A program made the position numbers and the translations under genes. This document shows positions 1 to 7,810 of a stretch of DNA of 25,452 nt, piece after piece. Below the pieces are notes generated by a model. The model saw only the letters and a list, made by a program, of their open reading frames with translations. It did no database searches and was not told where the DNA came from. This DNA comes from a virus: the IMG/VR virus record IMGVR_UViG_3300042350_000169, positions 1 through 25,452 of that record. One strand, 5' to 3'. Within the stretch, counting starts at the first letter, position 1. The number at the start of each line of letters is the position of its first letter.

Positions 1-1603
1 TTGTTGCAGCTGTTCCCTCTGCCCCAGTGGTATTTGATTGCAAATACTTTGTAACGCCTCGCAAACTATCAAACAGTGTGTGACCAACAGCGGTGCTTCT
101 TGGTTTTGTCCACACAAAATCAGGCTGGAATGAAATACCATTGACTGCGTTGCTTACAGATAAAGCTGACCCTGTGCCTGTGTAAGTAGTAGCCGCCATG
201 TAACTAGCACCATTGCTAATCGTAGGCGTAGGCAGATTCTGCGTGTTCAGTGCAACAAAGCCTGTGGGTGGTGTGTAGGTGAATGGGCGTTGACCAAAGT
301 TAGCTTCAGCCGCAATAGTTCTAGCAGTACCACCAACAGACATAGCTATAACTGGAACAAACTCTCCAGTTAATCCTGTAAATGCTGTTCCTTGAGACAC
401 GTTATTTTTATAAAAAACAATTGTTCCTGCGTCTAAATTAAGAGCAACACCAACTACATCGTTGTTAGTGTAAGTAGCCCCATATGCCACTACGCCAGAA
501 CTTATTTTAGTTCCATCACCACCATAACCATAACCATTTTGTATAGTATTAATTGCGCCTACATTGTTTACAGAGGTGTTTGGTAACTTAACTCCAACGT
601 ATATGTTTGGGCCACCACCAACATCTGTTGGAGTTACTTCAAAATACCATTTACCAGTAGATACAGGTAAAGTGCCGTGACAATAATGTGTAGCGGATGA
701 TGTAGCCGCCCCACTTACTTGTAGATTAGCTTTAGATATTGTGTATATAGTGCTGCTAGCCAACGGATTCAACACGCAATAGTTCCCCCGCCCATTGCCA
801 CCATCAGCATAAGGCGTAGGCACATCCAGCATGGAGTCGTATGTTGCACCAGCAGTCACGCTGATGTTGTTCGGTGTCCAGTTGTTGCCGTTGCCGCTGT
901 AGTCCTTGCCAATGGTAGTCGCTGTTGCTCCTGAGTTGTCGCTAAAGTTCAGATAGAAGCCATTTGTGCCGTATGTGCCAGCATATTTCTTTGGTTGCCA
1001 TACACCAGTGACAGCATTGGTTTCGCCAAAGGATGATGGTGTTAGGGATTGACCGTCAATGAAGTTGATTTCGGTTAGGTAGCCATCCCAATATTCATTT
1101 GACGGGTTGGTATTTATGGTATGAGATACGTTGTTGTTGACGCTAGTGTTTAAATTTTGTGATGGGTAAGTTGCAACATCAAAAGCAGTTAGTTGTATTC
1201 CATTTACATATATTTTAATTCTATTAGATGAAGTGGCTTGTGTTGTGTCAACAGCTACAACAATGTGATACCAAGCCGATGGGTCACGGTATTTGGCAGT
1301 TGAAATTAGTTGAGCATTTATTGAGCCGCCAGTGGCGTTGTAAACATGAAGCCTATCATTCGATGCAAAAGCTACTGCTGTTCTATCATTGCTAGTTGCG
1401 CCTCCATTGAACATACAAGCATCAGCGGCCCCAATCTTAGAACCCAATTTTGTCCATGCGCTCCATGTCCATATTTGACGATTGGTTGCGCTTGCAGGTG
1501 TCCGATTGAAATACGCAGTCGCACTCGCACGAAGACGCACACTACGGCTAATCTGATAAGCCCCACCGCTTGACTTTAAAAAGATGTCTTTGGATGCAAA
1601 CAT
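1..1603 (-). CDS. Tail fiber/adhesin with LamG and SPRY-like domains, 3'-truncated by window edge
   Basis: An uninterrupted frame starts at ATG 1603 and runs off the left edge (534 full codons seen, no stop), so the protein is longer than shown. Residues about 45-190 look like a concanavalin-type LamG_3 domain, with a WSAWTK strand, AWYHIVV near 107, an IYVNG strand and a closing DGYLTEINFIDG near 170-185. Residues about 310-440 resemble a SPRY/B30.2 sandwich (GKWYFEV, NDVVGVALNLDAGTIVFYKN). After 490 a segment with FVWTKPRS and FDSLRGVTKYL matches a domain I remember from many phage fiber proteins (DUF7483-like). Such sandwiches commonly bind glycans or proteins, so a receptor-binding or fiber-tip role is inferred. 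The start overlaps the stop of the preceding fiber gene (TAATG), which supports translational coupling. Family assignment is from recalled motifs, not a search. Confidence 0.85.
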   Translation of the reverse strand, partial: MFASKDIFLKSSGGAYQISRSVRLRASATAYFNRTPASATNRQIWTWSAWTKLGSKIGAADACMFNGGATSNDRTAVAFASNDRLHVYNATGGSINAQLISTAKYRDPSAWYHIVVAVDTTQATSSNRIKIYVNGIQLTAFDVATYPSQNLNTSVNNNVSHTINTNPSNEYWDGYLTEINFIDGQSLTPSSFGETNAVTGVWQPKKYAGTYGTNGFYLNFSDNSGATATTIGKDYSGNGNNWTPNNISVTAGATYDSMLDVPTPYADGGNGRGNYCVLNPLASSTIYTISKANLQVSGAATSSATHYCHGTLPVSTGKWYFEVTPTDVGGGPNIYVGVKLPNTSVNNVGAINTIQNGYGYGGDGTKISSGVVAYGATYTNNDVVGVALNLDAGTIVFYKNNVSQGTAFTGLTGEFVPVIAMSVGGTARTIAAEANFGQRPFTYTPPTGFVALNTQNLPTPTISNGASYMAATTYTGTGSALSVSNAVNGISFQPDFVWTKPRSTAVGHTLFDSLRGVTKYLQSNTTGAEGTAAT

Positions 1604-2556
1604 TATGCGTATGCCTGTGCTGAGTTACCGTACCAGTTTGTACCATCAGCAACAAAAGTCAGGATGTCCCATCTGCTTGCTGTGGTGGTCAGTGTGGGTG
1701 CTGTTGCGCTAGGCCATTTAACGCTTGTAAACGTGCCAGCAAACGATCCAGCGCCTGAGCTGACAATCAGAATGAATGACTTGCCTGCGGTAGCTGTGGG
1801 CATGGTGAATGTGCAATTACCTGTCATGGTCACGGTCTGCACAGTGCCGTTGGCAAGGTCAATGGTGACTGCTGTGGAACTGTTGCCAATGGCGTACAAA
1901 GTTTCCACATAATTGGTAACTGTTGGATTTGTCAGCGTCTTATTGGTAAGCGCTTCAGCACCCGCCAAAGTCGCCAAAGTGCCTGTGGTGGGCAAAGTGA
2001 CGTTAGTTAATGCAGTTGTAGTCAGCGTCAAAGAATATGCGCCTGATGTAACCAAACTAGCCCCGTCAGCCACCGTTAAAGTTGCTGATGTGGCTGGCGC
2101 TGTCAAAGTTAATTTATTGATGCTTGTAGCCGTTGCCACACCTAAAACTGGTGTCACCAATGTGGGGCTAGTGTCCAAGACCATCTTGCCCGTGCCGGTC
2201 ACCGCAGCGCTTAAAGTCACGCCGCCATAAGTGATGGTAGAGCCAAAGGTCGCCGCACCCGCAAAATTCGATGTTGTACCCACATACAGCGCTTTAGCTA
2301 TACCCACACCACCCGCCGTAATAATCGACCCTGTGGTGGTGCTAGATGAGTCTGTGGTCAATGTGGAGGAAATACCTGCCGCAAACGGTATGCGAGCCGT
2401 TGTAGTGGTCTGACCGTCCTTTGTGATAGCCGTGGACAGACCTGTTGCCAAGTCCGCTGTAAGGGCGTTAAAGGCGGTCGAGGATATGACCGTGCCTGCA
2501 ACTACTGGTTGCCCAGAAGTGTTTATTTGGAATGTGCCGCTACCGTTGTAACTCAT
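1603..2556 (-). CDS. Thr/Ala/Ser-rich virion fiber protein
   Basis: A 317-residue protein of low complexity, rich in Thr, Ala, Ser, Gly and Val, with many short beta-prone repeats such as TLVTPVLG, LTNVTLPTTGTLATL and ALTNKTLTNPTVTN. That pattern is typical of phage tail-fiber shafts or beta-solenoid fibers. The N terminus (MSYNGSGTFQINTSGQPV) resembles the start of structural proteins in many environmental phages and is probably the virion-attachment part. The C terminus (about 215-317) looks like a compact beta domain with FTMPTATAGKSFILIV and WDILTFVADGTNWYG, a module often seen at the end of phage fiber proteins. The ATG overlaps the stop of the upstream internal-protein gene (ATGA), and the gene is followed by the large LamG/SPRY fiber. 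No enzymatic motif is visible. The fiber role is inferred from composition and position. Confidence 0.75.
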   Translation of the reverse strand: MSYNGSGTFQINTSGQPVVAGTVISSTAFNALTADLATGLSTAITKDGQTTTTARIPFAAGISSTLTTDSSSTTTGSIITAGGVGIAKALYVGTTSNFAGAATFGSTITYGGVTLSAAVTGTGKMVLDTSPTLVTPVLGVATATSINKLTLTAPATSATLTVADGASLVTSGAYSLTLTTTALTNVTLPTTGTLATLAGAEALTNKTLTNPTVTNYVETLYAIGNSSTAVTIDLANGTVQTVTMTGNCTFTMPTATAGKSFILIVSSGAGSFAGTFTSVKWPSATAPTLTTTASRWDILTFVADGTNWYGNSAQAYA

Positions 2557-4361
2557 TTTTTACCTTTCAAAGCATCAGCAAGTGCATTGTATTTTGTAGA
2601 TTCTTCCACTTGTTTGGTGATTTCTCGATTTTTAACAACATCAGATGCAGATTTTGCCAATGGGAATCTAATCGCTGCCATTTTGTCCAACAATCTTGCC
2701 ACCACGCTGCCAGTGTTTGAGTAATTAACCGCACCCTCTGGCTTGATCAAAGCATCTTGTATGGTGTCTCTCACATCCATCAATGTCTGGCGACCTTGCT
2801 TGCCAAACATATAAGCAAGTTTTTCTTCCCGATCCAACGTGTCGATTGCTGTTTTTAGCTTGGCAAATGATAACTGACCACTTGCGTTCTTAGTAAGCTG
2901 GTCTTTGAGATATTGAACAGTTTGGCCTTGCAATTCAGCATATGCTTGTTGCCCATCTGGGCCACCTTTTTTCAGCAATTTGGTGACTGTTCGCATTTCT
3001 TCCAAACTGCCATCCAAGACAACGTGAGAAAACACATCGTCCAAAGCCACAGCGCGGTCTTTATAGCCGCCTTTTGTGCCAAGCAATTTAGCCACTCGGT
3101 AAGTGTTTTCAAAGTCATTTGCAAGCTCTTTGCGTTGCGTTCTAGCAGCTCGGTATAAGTCACCACCTGCGCCCTCGGTCATGTCGTTAATAACGTCTTT
3201 AACTTGTTTCATAAACAAACCTGATGGCTTGCCCGGCTCACCCAATTGACCCGCAGACTTATACAACTCCTCAACATCGTCAATGGTTAATTGACCATTT
3301 TTGATTTTTTTCAATGCAGCCAAATCTGCTTTGATTGATTTAATTTCAGGAACAGAAATAGCTTTGCCTGCATTAGTTTCAAGCCATTGATCAAGTTTTG
3401 TAGTGTCAACCACTTGTTTGGTTTCGCCAGCATCTCTAGCCGCTTGATAAGCGTTATCTACCTTAAGATTTTTGGCATCAAATTGCTTGACCATTTCATT
3501 GTCAACCAAAGCGCCAATTTTTCGGTATGCAGTTGGATCAGCGTATTGAGCGCCAGTCTTTTCTGACAATTCTTCAAACCGTTTCAAAATGCTTTGTTTC
3601 TGACCTTGCTTGAATTCAATCAAACCTTTTGCCAATTCTGGGTTTTCTTTAGGCAAGTCAGATTCACGCTTTAAAAGACTAAAGTCTTGTAATTGCTCAC
3701 CCTTGGTCAAAGGAATCTTTTGTTCCAAAGCCCTTTGTTGGCGCAATATAGCCTCATCAGTTGATGCTGCACCACCACCTATCATTTGTTGTTTTTGGGG
3801 CTGTAAAAGCGCCGCCATGCGTTGTTGGGTGCTTGTTGCCGCAGGCGTAACCATTGCCCGAGTTTGACTTACAGCGGCAGGCGTTAAAACAGATAATTTA
3901 TTGCCTATTGCCCCATAGGTTGGCGGTAAAACAGCCAAAGCCTTGCCTATCTGATTGACAATATTCGGCCCTGTTTCTGTGCGGGGCTGATAAAACTGTT
4001 GGCTAGTTACTTGGGCAGCTTGTTGCCCCATTTCTTTGCCTTGCGGCGTTCCATAGCCGCCATATGCCTCGCCAAACATCTTAGCCAAGGGTGTAGCCAC
4101 CATGCGCCCGACTTCACCAGCTACGATTGCAGGGGTTTCAATTGCGCCCATGATGCGGTCTTGCATGGACACAGGCTTAGGCGGCAGGGTTGTAGATTTT
4201 TCCGCACCCGGTATCTGTGCGCTTGTAATGCCCAATTGCTTGTAAAACAGCGGCTTTGGAATGTCAGAATAAAACTTTGAATGCAAGGCATCAGCCAGCG
4301 CCGCATCTGGCATATCGTTATATGCTGGATTCTGTGCTCGAAATTCAACAAGTGTTGCCAT
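2553..4361 (-). CDS. Large internal/ejected virion protein (unknown family)
   Basis: A 602-residue protein, largely alpha-helical and charged. The N terminus carries a motif I recall from many phage virion proteins: FRAQNPAYNDMPDAALADAL followed by HSKFYSD and FYKQLGI, probably a short conserved helical tag. Residues about 40-190 are Pro/Gln/Ala-rich and low in complexity; from about 210 to the C terminus the sequence is helical, with many Lys/Glu/Gln, consistent with coiled coil. There is no signal peptide, transmembrane segment or catalytic motif. It sits after the connector genes and before the fibers, where podoviruses encode proteins packed in the capsid and ejected with the DNA, so that role is inferred. 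It starts on the TAATG overlap with the preceding gene, behind an AAGGA-type ribosome-binding site. Confidence 0.65.
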   Translation of the reverse strand: MATLVEFRAQNPAYNDMPDAALADALHSKFYSDIPKPLFYKQLGITSAQIPGAEKSTTLPPKPVSMQDRIMGAIETPAIVAGEVGRMVATPLAKMFGEAYGGYGTPQGKEMGQQAAQVTSQQFYQPRTETGPNIVNQIGKALAVLPPTYGAIGNKLSVLTPAAVSQTRAMVTPAATSTQQRMAALLQPQKQQMIGGGAASTDEAILRQQRALEQKIPLTKGEQLQDFSLLKRESDLPKENPELAKGLIEFKQGQKQSILKRFEELSEKTGAQYADPTAYRKIGALVDNEMVKQFDAKNLKVDNAYQAARDAGETKQVVDTTKLDQWLETNAGKAISVPEIKSIKADLAALKKIKNGQLTIDDVEELYKSAGQLGEPGKPSGLFMKQVKDVINDMTEGAGGDLYRAARTQRKELANDFENTYRVAKLLGTKGGYKDRAVALDDVFSHVVLDGSLEEMRTVTKLLKKGGPDGQQAYAELQGQTVQYLKDQLTKNASGQLSFAKLKTAIDTLDREEKLAYMFGKQGRQTLMDVRDTIQDALIKPEGAVNYSNTGSVVARLLDKMAAIRFPLAKSASDVVKNREITKQVEESTKYNALADALKGKK

Positions 4362-5131
4362 TATTTTTTCCTTAAACCTAATGGATCATTGTTTGAAGAA
4401 TTTAGGTTAGGTATATTATTTCCTGATTGAATGTTCATTGCTCGAATTGCAAGCTCTCTTGCCTCTCTTTTTTGCTTAATCACAGGAGGAGCATCTCCTA
4501 TTTGAGGAAAATATTTCTTTTCTTCAGTTGCAAATTCTGCTGGAGAAATTGATGCGCCTGATTCTTTTCTTAAATTTGCGGTAACAAAATTTCTTCTAGC
4601 TTGCTCAACTTGTTGTTGTTCAGGGCTTGGGCCACCCAAAAAACCCGGCAACGCATTCATTGCCCCTGAAGTTTTTTCTTCTAATTTTTCTCCAATAAAT
4701 GGGGCTAACCCAGCAGTTCCTGACACGGCAGAACGAATAATTCCAGTATCTGTAACGCCTTTATCTTCCAATGCATTTAAGATTTGGTTTGCATCTTGCA
4801 TCCTCATGCCAAAAGCAGTTGCATTGCTTTGTGTTTCTGTCAGAGGTTTTTTATTTTCCGTAGAACGCTTTATTCTTTCTGCTGCAATGCGGTTTGCTTC
4901 ATTTGCAATAAATTCGTTACGCGCTTTTGGCGTTAAACCCGCTGGCGGCGGACTTGGGACAAGCTCAGGCAATTGAGCATTTAATGGTTGAATTGCTGCG
5001 GCTTGTGAGGCCGCTGGTGGAGCATTTGGCATAACTTGTTGCAAAGGCACATAAGACTTTTGCTTGGGCTTTGCGGCGGGCGCAATAGGCGCGGCGGGCG
5101 CATCCAATAATGGGCCTGTGTATTCAGCCAT
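4361..5131 (-). CDS. Probable internal virion protein
   Basis: A 256-residue protein. The first about 70 residues are Pro/Ala-rich and probably disordered. Residues about 75-110 form a basic helix (NEANRIAAERIKRSTENKK). The best-marked part, about residues 170-235, contains RRNFVTANLRKESGASISP followed by EEKKYFPQIGD and QKREARELAI. I remember this block as recurring in many environmental phage proteins near the tail/ejection genes, with no assigned activity. Upstream AILNALEDKG-like helices precede it. The stop/start junction with the previous gene is TAAATG, with GGAGG eight bases before the ATG, a strong site. The neighbours are other putative internal proteins, so a capsid-internal or ejection role is inferred. 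No membrane segment or enzyme motif is seen. Confidence 0.65.
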   Translation of the reverse strand: MAEYTGPLLDAPAAPIAPAAKPKQKSYVPLQQVMPNAPPAASQAAAIQPLNAQLPELVPSPPPAGLTPKARNEFIANEANRIAAERIKRSTENKKPLTETQSNATAFGMRMQDANQILNALEDKGVTDTGIIRSAVSGTAGLAPFIGEKLEEKTSGAMNALPGFLGGPSPEQQQVEQARRNFVTANLRKESGASISPAEFATEEKKYFPQIGDAPPVIKQKREARELAIRAMNIQSGNNIPNLNSSNNDPLGLRKK

Positions 5132-6322
5132 TTATTTATCCTCCACATGATTTTTGCCATCTGGCGTTTGATAAACAGGTCTGCCGTCTGGCGTGAATTT
5201 GCCAGTTTGAACAGCATTCAATGGCACACCTTTTGGCAATGTTGGTTTGATCAAAGGATTGGGCGCTGCCACCAATGGTTTAGGCTCTGGAAATGGTATG
5301 CCCTCATAGCCAAGTTTGGCTCGAGTTTCTGCCACTCTCAACATATAGTTGGAGACATCTTCTTGAGTAACTTGACCGGCGGCTTTATTCAATTGTGAGC
5401 CAACTAAGTTAAGCAATTGCGGGTCATTCATAATTGCAGGCGGCAAATACTTAGACATGATCAAGTCAGACGCAAAACCTTTAAATTGATCAGGTATTGC
5501 ACCCATTGTCAAAAGCACATTTTCTGGAATGTACTTAGTTACAGGCATTCCATTTGCATCAATGGTTTTGACCTCACGAATAGGCGAATCTTTTGGTACG
5601 GTAAGAACTTGTTTGTCACCTCTAAAGACAACGCTGCCCGGCGCAAAACTTCTATATTCCTCTGCTTTTTCTGCGGCTCTTTGTGCGGCAGCCGTTTTGC
5701 GCTCTTGTTCTGCCATCAAAGCCTGCGCCAGCATCATGCGACCTGAACTGGTCTTCATAAAGTTAGGGTCGCTAAGTAACTCAGGTGACAACAAAGGCAC
5801 TTGTCTGTCAGGCACTGCTGCTACCGCAGGCGTTACCCTTGTTTGCGTAGATTGCAATGGCAATTGACTAATCTGCGCTCTTTCATCTTCGCTAATTTGT
5901 CTTTCAAATGGGCTGATAGGCGCATTGGGGTTGCGAGTTTTTTGGTCAGCTTGTCTTAACGCTACCGCCACCAAATTTTGATTAGCAATGTTTGGCTCAA
6001 CAACATCGGTGGTTTGCGCAGGGACAGCGGGCGTACCCGGTATGGTTTCATATTTGCCAGTATTTCTCAAAATCTTAGCAAAGTCGCCCATTGTGTCGGC
6101 TTCGTATTGTTTCTTTTCTTCCTCTGCTCTTTCAAGATTTTTGCCCGCAATGTAGCCTTGCAATAGTTTTGCAAAGCCTTGTAGGTGGCTGACTTTTGCG
6201 CCGGGTACGTTTGGCATTTCAATTGGCAAAATTGCTTGTTGTTGCATTGCCTCTGCCATTTTGCGCCGGCGGTCAAGCGCTTCTTGTTCCGCAGTAAGTG
6301 GGCTTAAGTTAATTGCTGGCAT
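5132..6322 (-). CDS. Probable internal virion protein, helical N terminus
   Basis: A 396-residue protein from ATG 6322. A TTG one codon upstream is also open, but the GGGAG site lies six to seven bases before the ATG, and the ATG shares its A with the upstream stop (TGATG), so 6322 is preferred. The N terminus (AINLSPLTAEQEALDRRRKM) followed by Gln-rich helix resembles the start of other phage internal proteins. Residues about 55-90 (KNLERAEEEKKQYEADTMGD) and about 200-230 (EQERKTAAAQRAAEKAEEY) are strong coiled-coil candidates. Between them lies a Pro/Val/Gln-rich linker. Residues about 230-290 look like a small beta domain (GSVVFRGDKQVLTV), and the C terminus (GKFTPDGRPVYQTPDGK) is a short beta hairpin motif. 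No catalytic residues are recognisable. A structural/ejection role is inferred from position. Confidence 0.65.
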   Translation of the reverse strand: MPAINLSPLTAEQEALDRRRKMAEAMQQQAILPIEMPNVPGAKVSHLQGFAKLLQGYIAGKNLERAEEEKKQYEADTMGDFAKILRNTGKYETIPGTPAVPAQTTDVVEPNIANQNLVAVALRQADQKTRNPNAPISPFERQISEDERAQISQLPLQSTQTRVTPAVAAVPDRQVPLLSPELLSDPNFMKTSSGRMMLAQALMAEQERKTAAAQRAAEKAEEYRSFAPGSVVFRGDKQVLTVPKDSPIREVKTIDANGMPVTKYIPENVLLTMGAIPDQFKGFASDLIMSKYLPPAIMNDPQLLNLVGSQLNKAAGQVTQEDVSNYMLRVAETRAKLGYEGIPFPEPKPLVAAPNPLIKPTLPKGVPLNAVQTGKFTPDGRPVYQTPDGKNHVEDK

Positions 6323-7404
6323 CAAAGTCTCCCGTAATCAACCATCAAGTAGCCGCTTGAATGTTGATGCACAGCATCTGGCATCACTTCTAACAGCTCT
6401 TGCGCCATAACACCAATCTGGCGACCGCCAAATATGTCGTATTCATAAATTCCAATGCCAATTGGGTGAGTACCAAGCCTGACAATGTTTGATTTCAATC
6501 TGCGGTCAGAAAACGTGCCTTTAGGCGCACCCAAAGCCGCCCCACCCAGCGAATACAAACCCGCTGTGGCTGCATTAGCTTGAGAAACTTGCTGGTTGTA
6601 ATTGTTTTGATCAAACGCCCCTTGTGCTTGTGTGCCTGCAAATATTGGTGCAGGTTGCACAGTAGACCCAGAATAAGCCCCAAACTGCGGATTTTGAATC
6701 TGCGAGCCAGACATGAGCGCCGTGATTTCATTCAATGGCATTTGGCGACCTTGAATTGCTTGCGCCAACATTTGTTGTTGGGCAGTATTGCCAAACTTGC
6801 CAGCTTCAAGCGCCTGACCAAATCCTTGTTGATTTGCGCCAATATCAAGGTTAAGACCCTGTAAAACCGCCTGCGTTCTAGCATCTGTCTCTTGTTGACC
6901 AAGTAGGTTGATTGCGTTGTCGTAAGCCTCTGTGCCGGGTCGCAATCCTTGATTAATCAATTGCGTTTCTGTACTGGTGCGCTGCCTTGCCAAAGACGGT
7001 TCTAAACGCTGCATGATGGCTTCTTGGCCTGTCATGCCTGCGTTAACTGGCATCTTTGCCACATTGCTCAAATCTAATGCAGTCTGAACATCAGGCCCAC
7101 CAAAGCTAAACGGCTTATCAAGCACAGTAGACGCTGTTTGCGCTCCTTTAGACCCAAGGTTAGCCAATGCCAATTCAACGCCTTGTTGAGCCTCTAAAGT
7201 CTTTTGCGCGGTCGGTGTAAGGGTCTGGCGAATGGTAGGAATATCGCCGTCATAGCTTACTAGCTGAGTGCCATATGGCGTGTAAGTATTGGGATTGGAC
7301 AACCGAGCGGTAGCCCTTGCCGATTCCAAATTGGCTGCGCCCTGCTCAATCGCCGCACCCCTGTAATCAGGCGCTGGTGGTGGTGCTGGTGCTTTTTTTC
7401 CCAT
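6322..7404 (-). CDS. Virion protein with C-terminal S74-type (intramolecular chaperone-like) domain
   Basis: A 360-residue protein. The N terminus is a short Pro-rich run (KKAPAPPPAPDYRG) followed by a helical Gln/Ala-rich body of about 280 residues, like internal or ejection proteins. The last 63 residues (from F298) match the peptidase S74 signature: SDRRLKSNI with Ser299 and Lys304 in the spacing of the known Ser-Lys dyad, then YEYDIFG, RQIGVMAQE, P..AV and a terminal YLMVDYGRL. In tail spikes and fibers this domain trimerises and cleaves itself off. Here only the front part of the usual domain is present, the gene ends right after VDYG, and the host protein is not an obvious fiber. The start has a GGGGG site 6 bases upstream and lies 38 bases inside the acetyltransferase gene. 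S74 homology is seen; activity is uncertain. Confidence 0.75.
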   Translation of the reverse strand: MGKKAPAPPPAPDYRGAAIEQGAANLESARATARLSNPNTYTPYGTQLVSYDGDIPTIRQTLTPTAQKTLEAQQGVELALANLGSKGAQTASTVLDKPFSFGGPDVQTALDLSNVAKMPVNAGMTGQEAIMQRLEPSLARQRTSTETQLINQGLRPGTEAYDNAINLLGQQETDARTQAVLQGLNLDIGANQQGFGQALEAGKFGNTAQQQMLAQAIQGRQMPLNEITALMSGSQIQNPQFGAYSGSTVQPAPIFAGTQAQGAFDQNNYNQQVSQANAATAGLYSLGGAALGAPKGTFSDRRLKSNIVRLGTHPIGIGIYEYDIFGGRQIGVMAQELLEVMPDAVHQHSSGYLMVDYGRL

Positions 7405-7810
7405 ATCGTTCCCCCAAATATTTGCAATTCTCTTTTGCCAATGTGTACAGGATCAAATCCCCATCAGCCATGCCATTTTTGATGCGGGCTTCCTCTGTAA
7501 AACCCATTTTTTCCACCAAAGTGACGCTTTTTGAATTTGTTGCATCTACTGGAACGATAATTTTTTTGACATCGCAAACCACAAAAGGATAGTCAAAAAT
7601 CACCGCCAAGTATCGCGGTGTCAATCTACCTGTGATTGCAATGTGGCACGTTATTGAGCGCCTATTCCAATTTTCGTAGATCACACCGGCAACAAACTCA
7701 CCGTTTCTTTTCAATCCGATTGACCGACTTCTTGCCTCAAAATAACCGCCCTCAATTTGTTCAGCAGTCCAATGACCCACTGAATGATCGGTAGTTATCT
7801 CAAAGCACAC
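7367..7810 (-). CDS. GNAT-family N-acetyltransferase
   Basis: A protein of about 147 residues with a GNAT-like layout: a beta-rich N-terminal half (GEFVAGVIYENW, then SITCHIAITG), a central helix (PRYLAVIFDYPF) and, near the C terminus, VPVDATNSKSVTLVEKMGFT followed by GDLILYTL. The asparagine-serine run before the last helix and the MGF turn are the standard GNAT motif B region that contacts acetyl-CoA; small phage acetyltransferases of this type are common beside tail genes. The start is uncertain: a TTG at 7822 is open, but GTG 7810 follows GAGG by six bases and gives the shorter overlap with the nozzle gene (11 bases), so I prefer it. It overlaps the next gene by 38 bases. The substrate is unknown; a host or virion protein amine is possible. 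Confidence 0.75.
   Translation of the reverse strand: MCFEITTDHSVGHWTAEQIEGGYFEARSRSIGLKRNGEFVAGVIYENWNRRSITCHIAITGRLTPRYLAVIFDYPFVVCDVKKIIVPVDATNSKSVTLVEKMGFTEEARIKNGMADGDLILYTLAKENCKYLGERYGKKSTSTTTSA

Noticed and set aside
1346-1573. Short plus- and minus-strand frames at 1346-1573
   Set aside because: They are off-frame shadows of the fiber gene, which is open across the whole region from ATG 1603 to the left edge.
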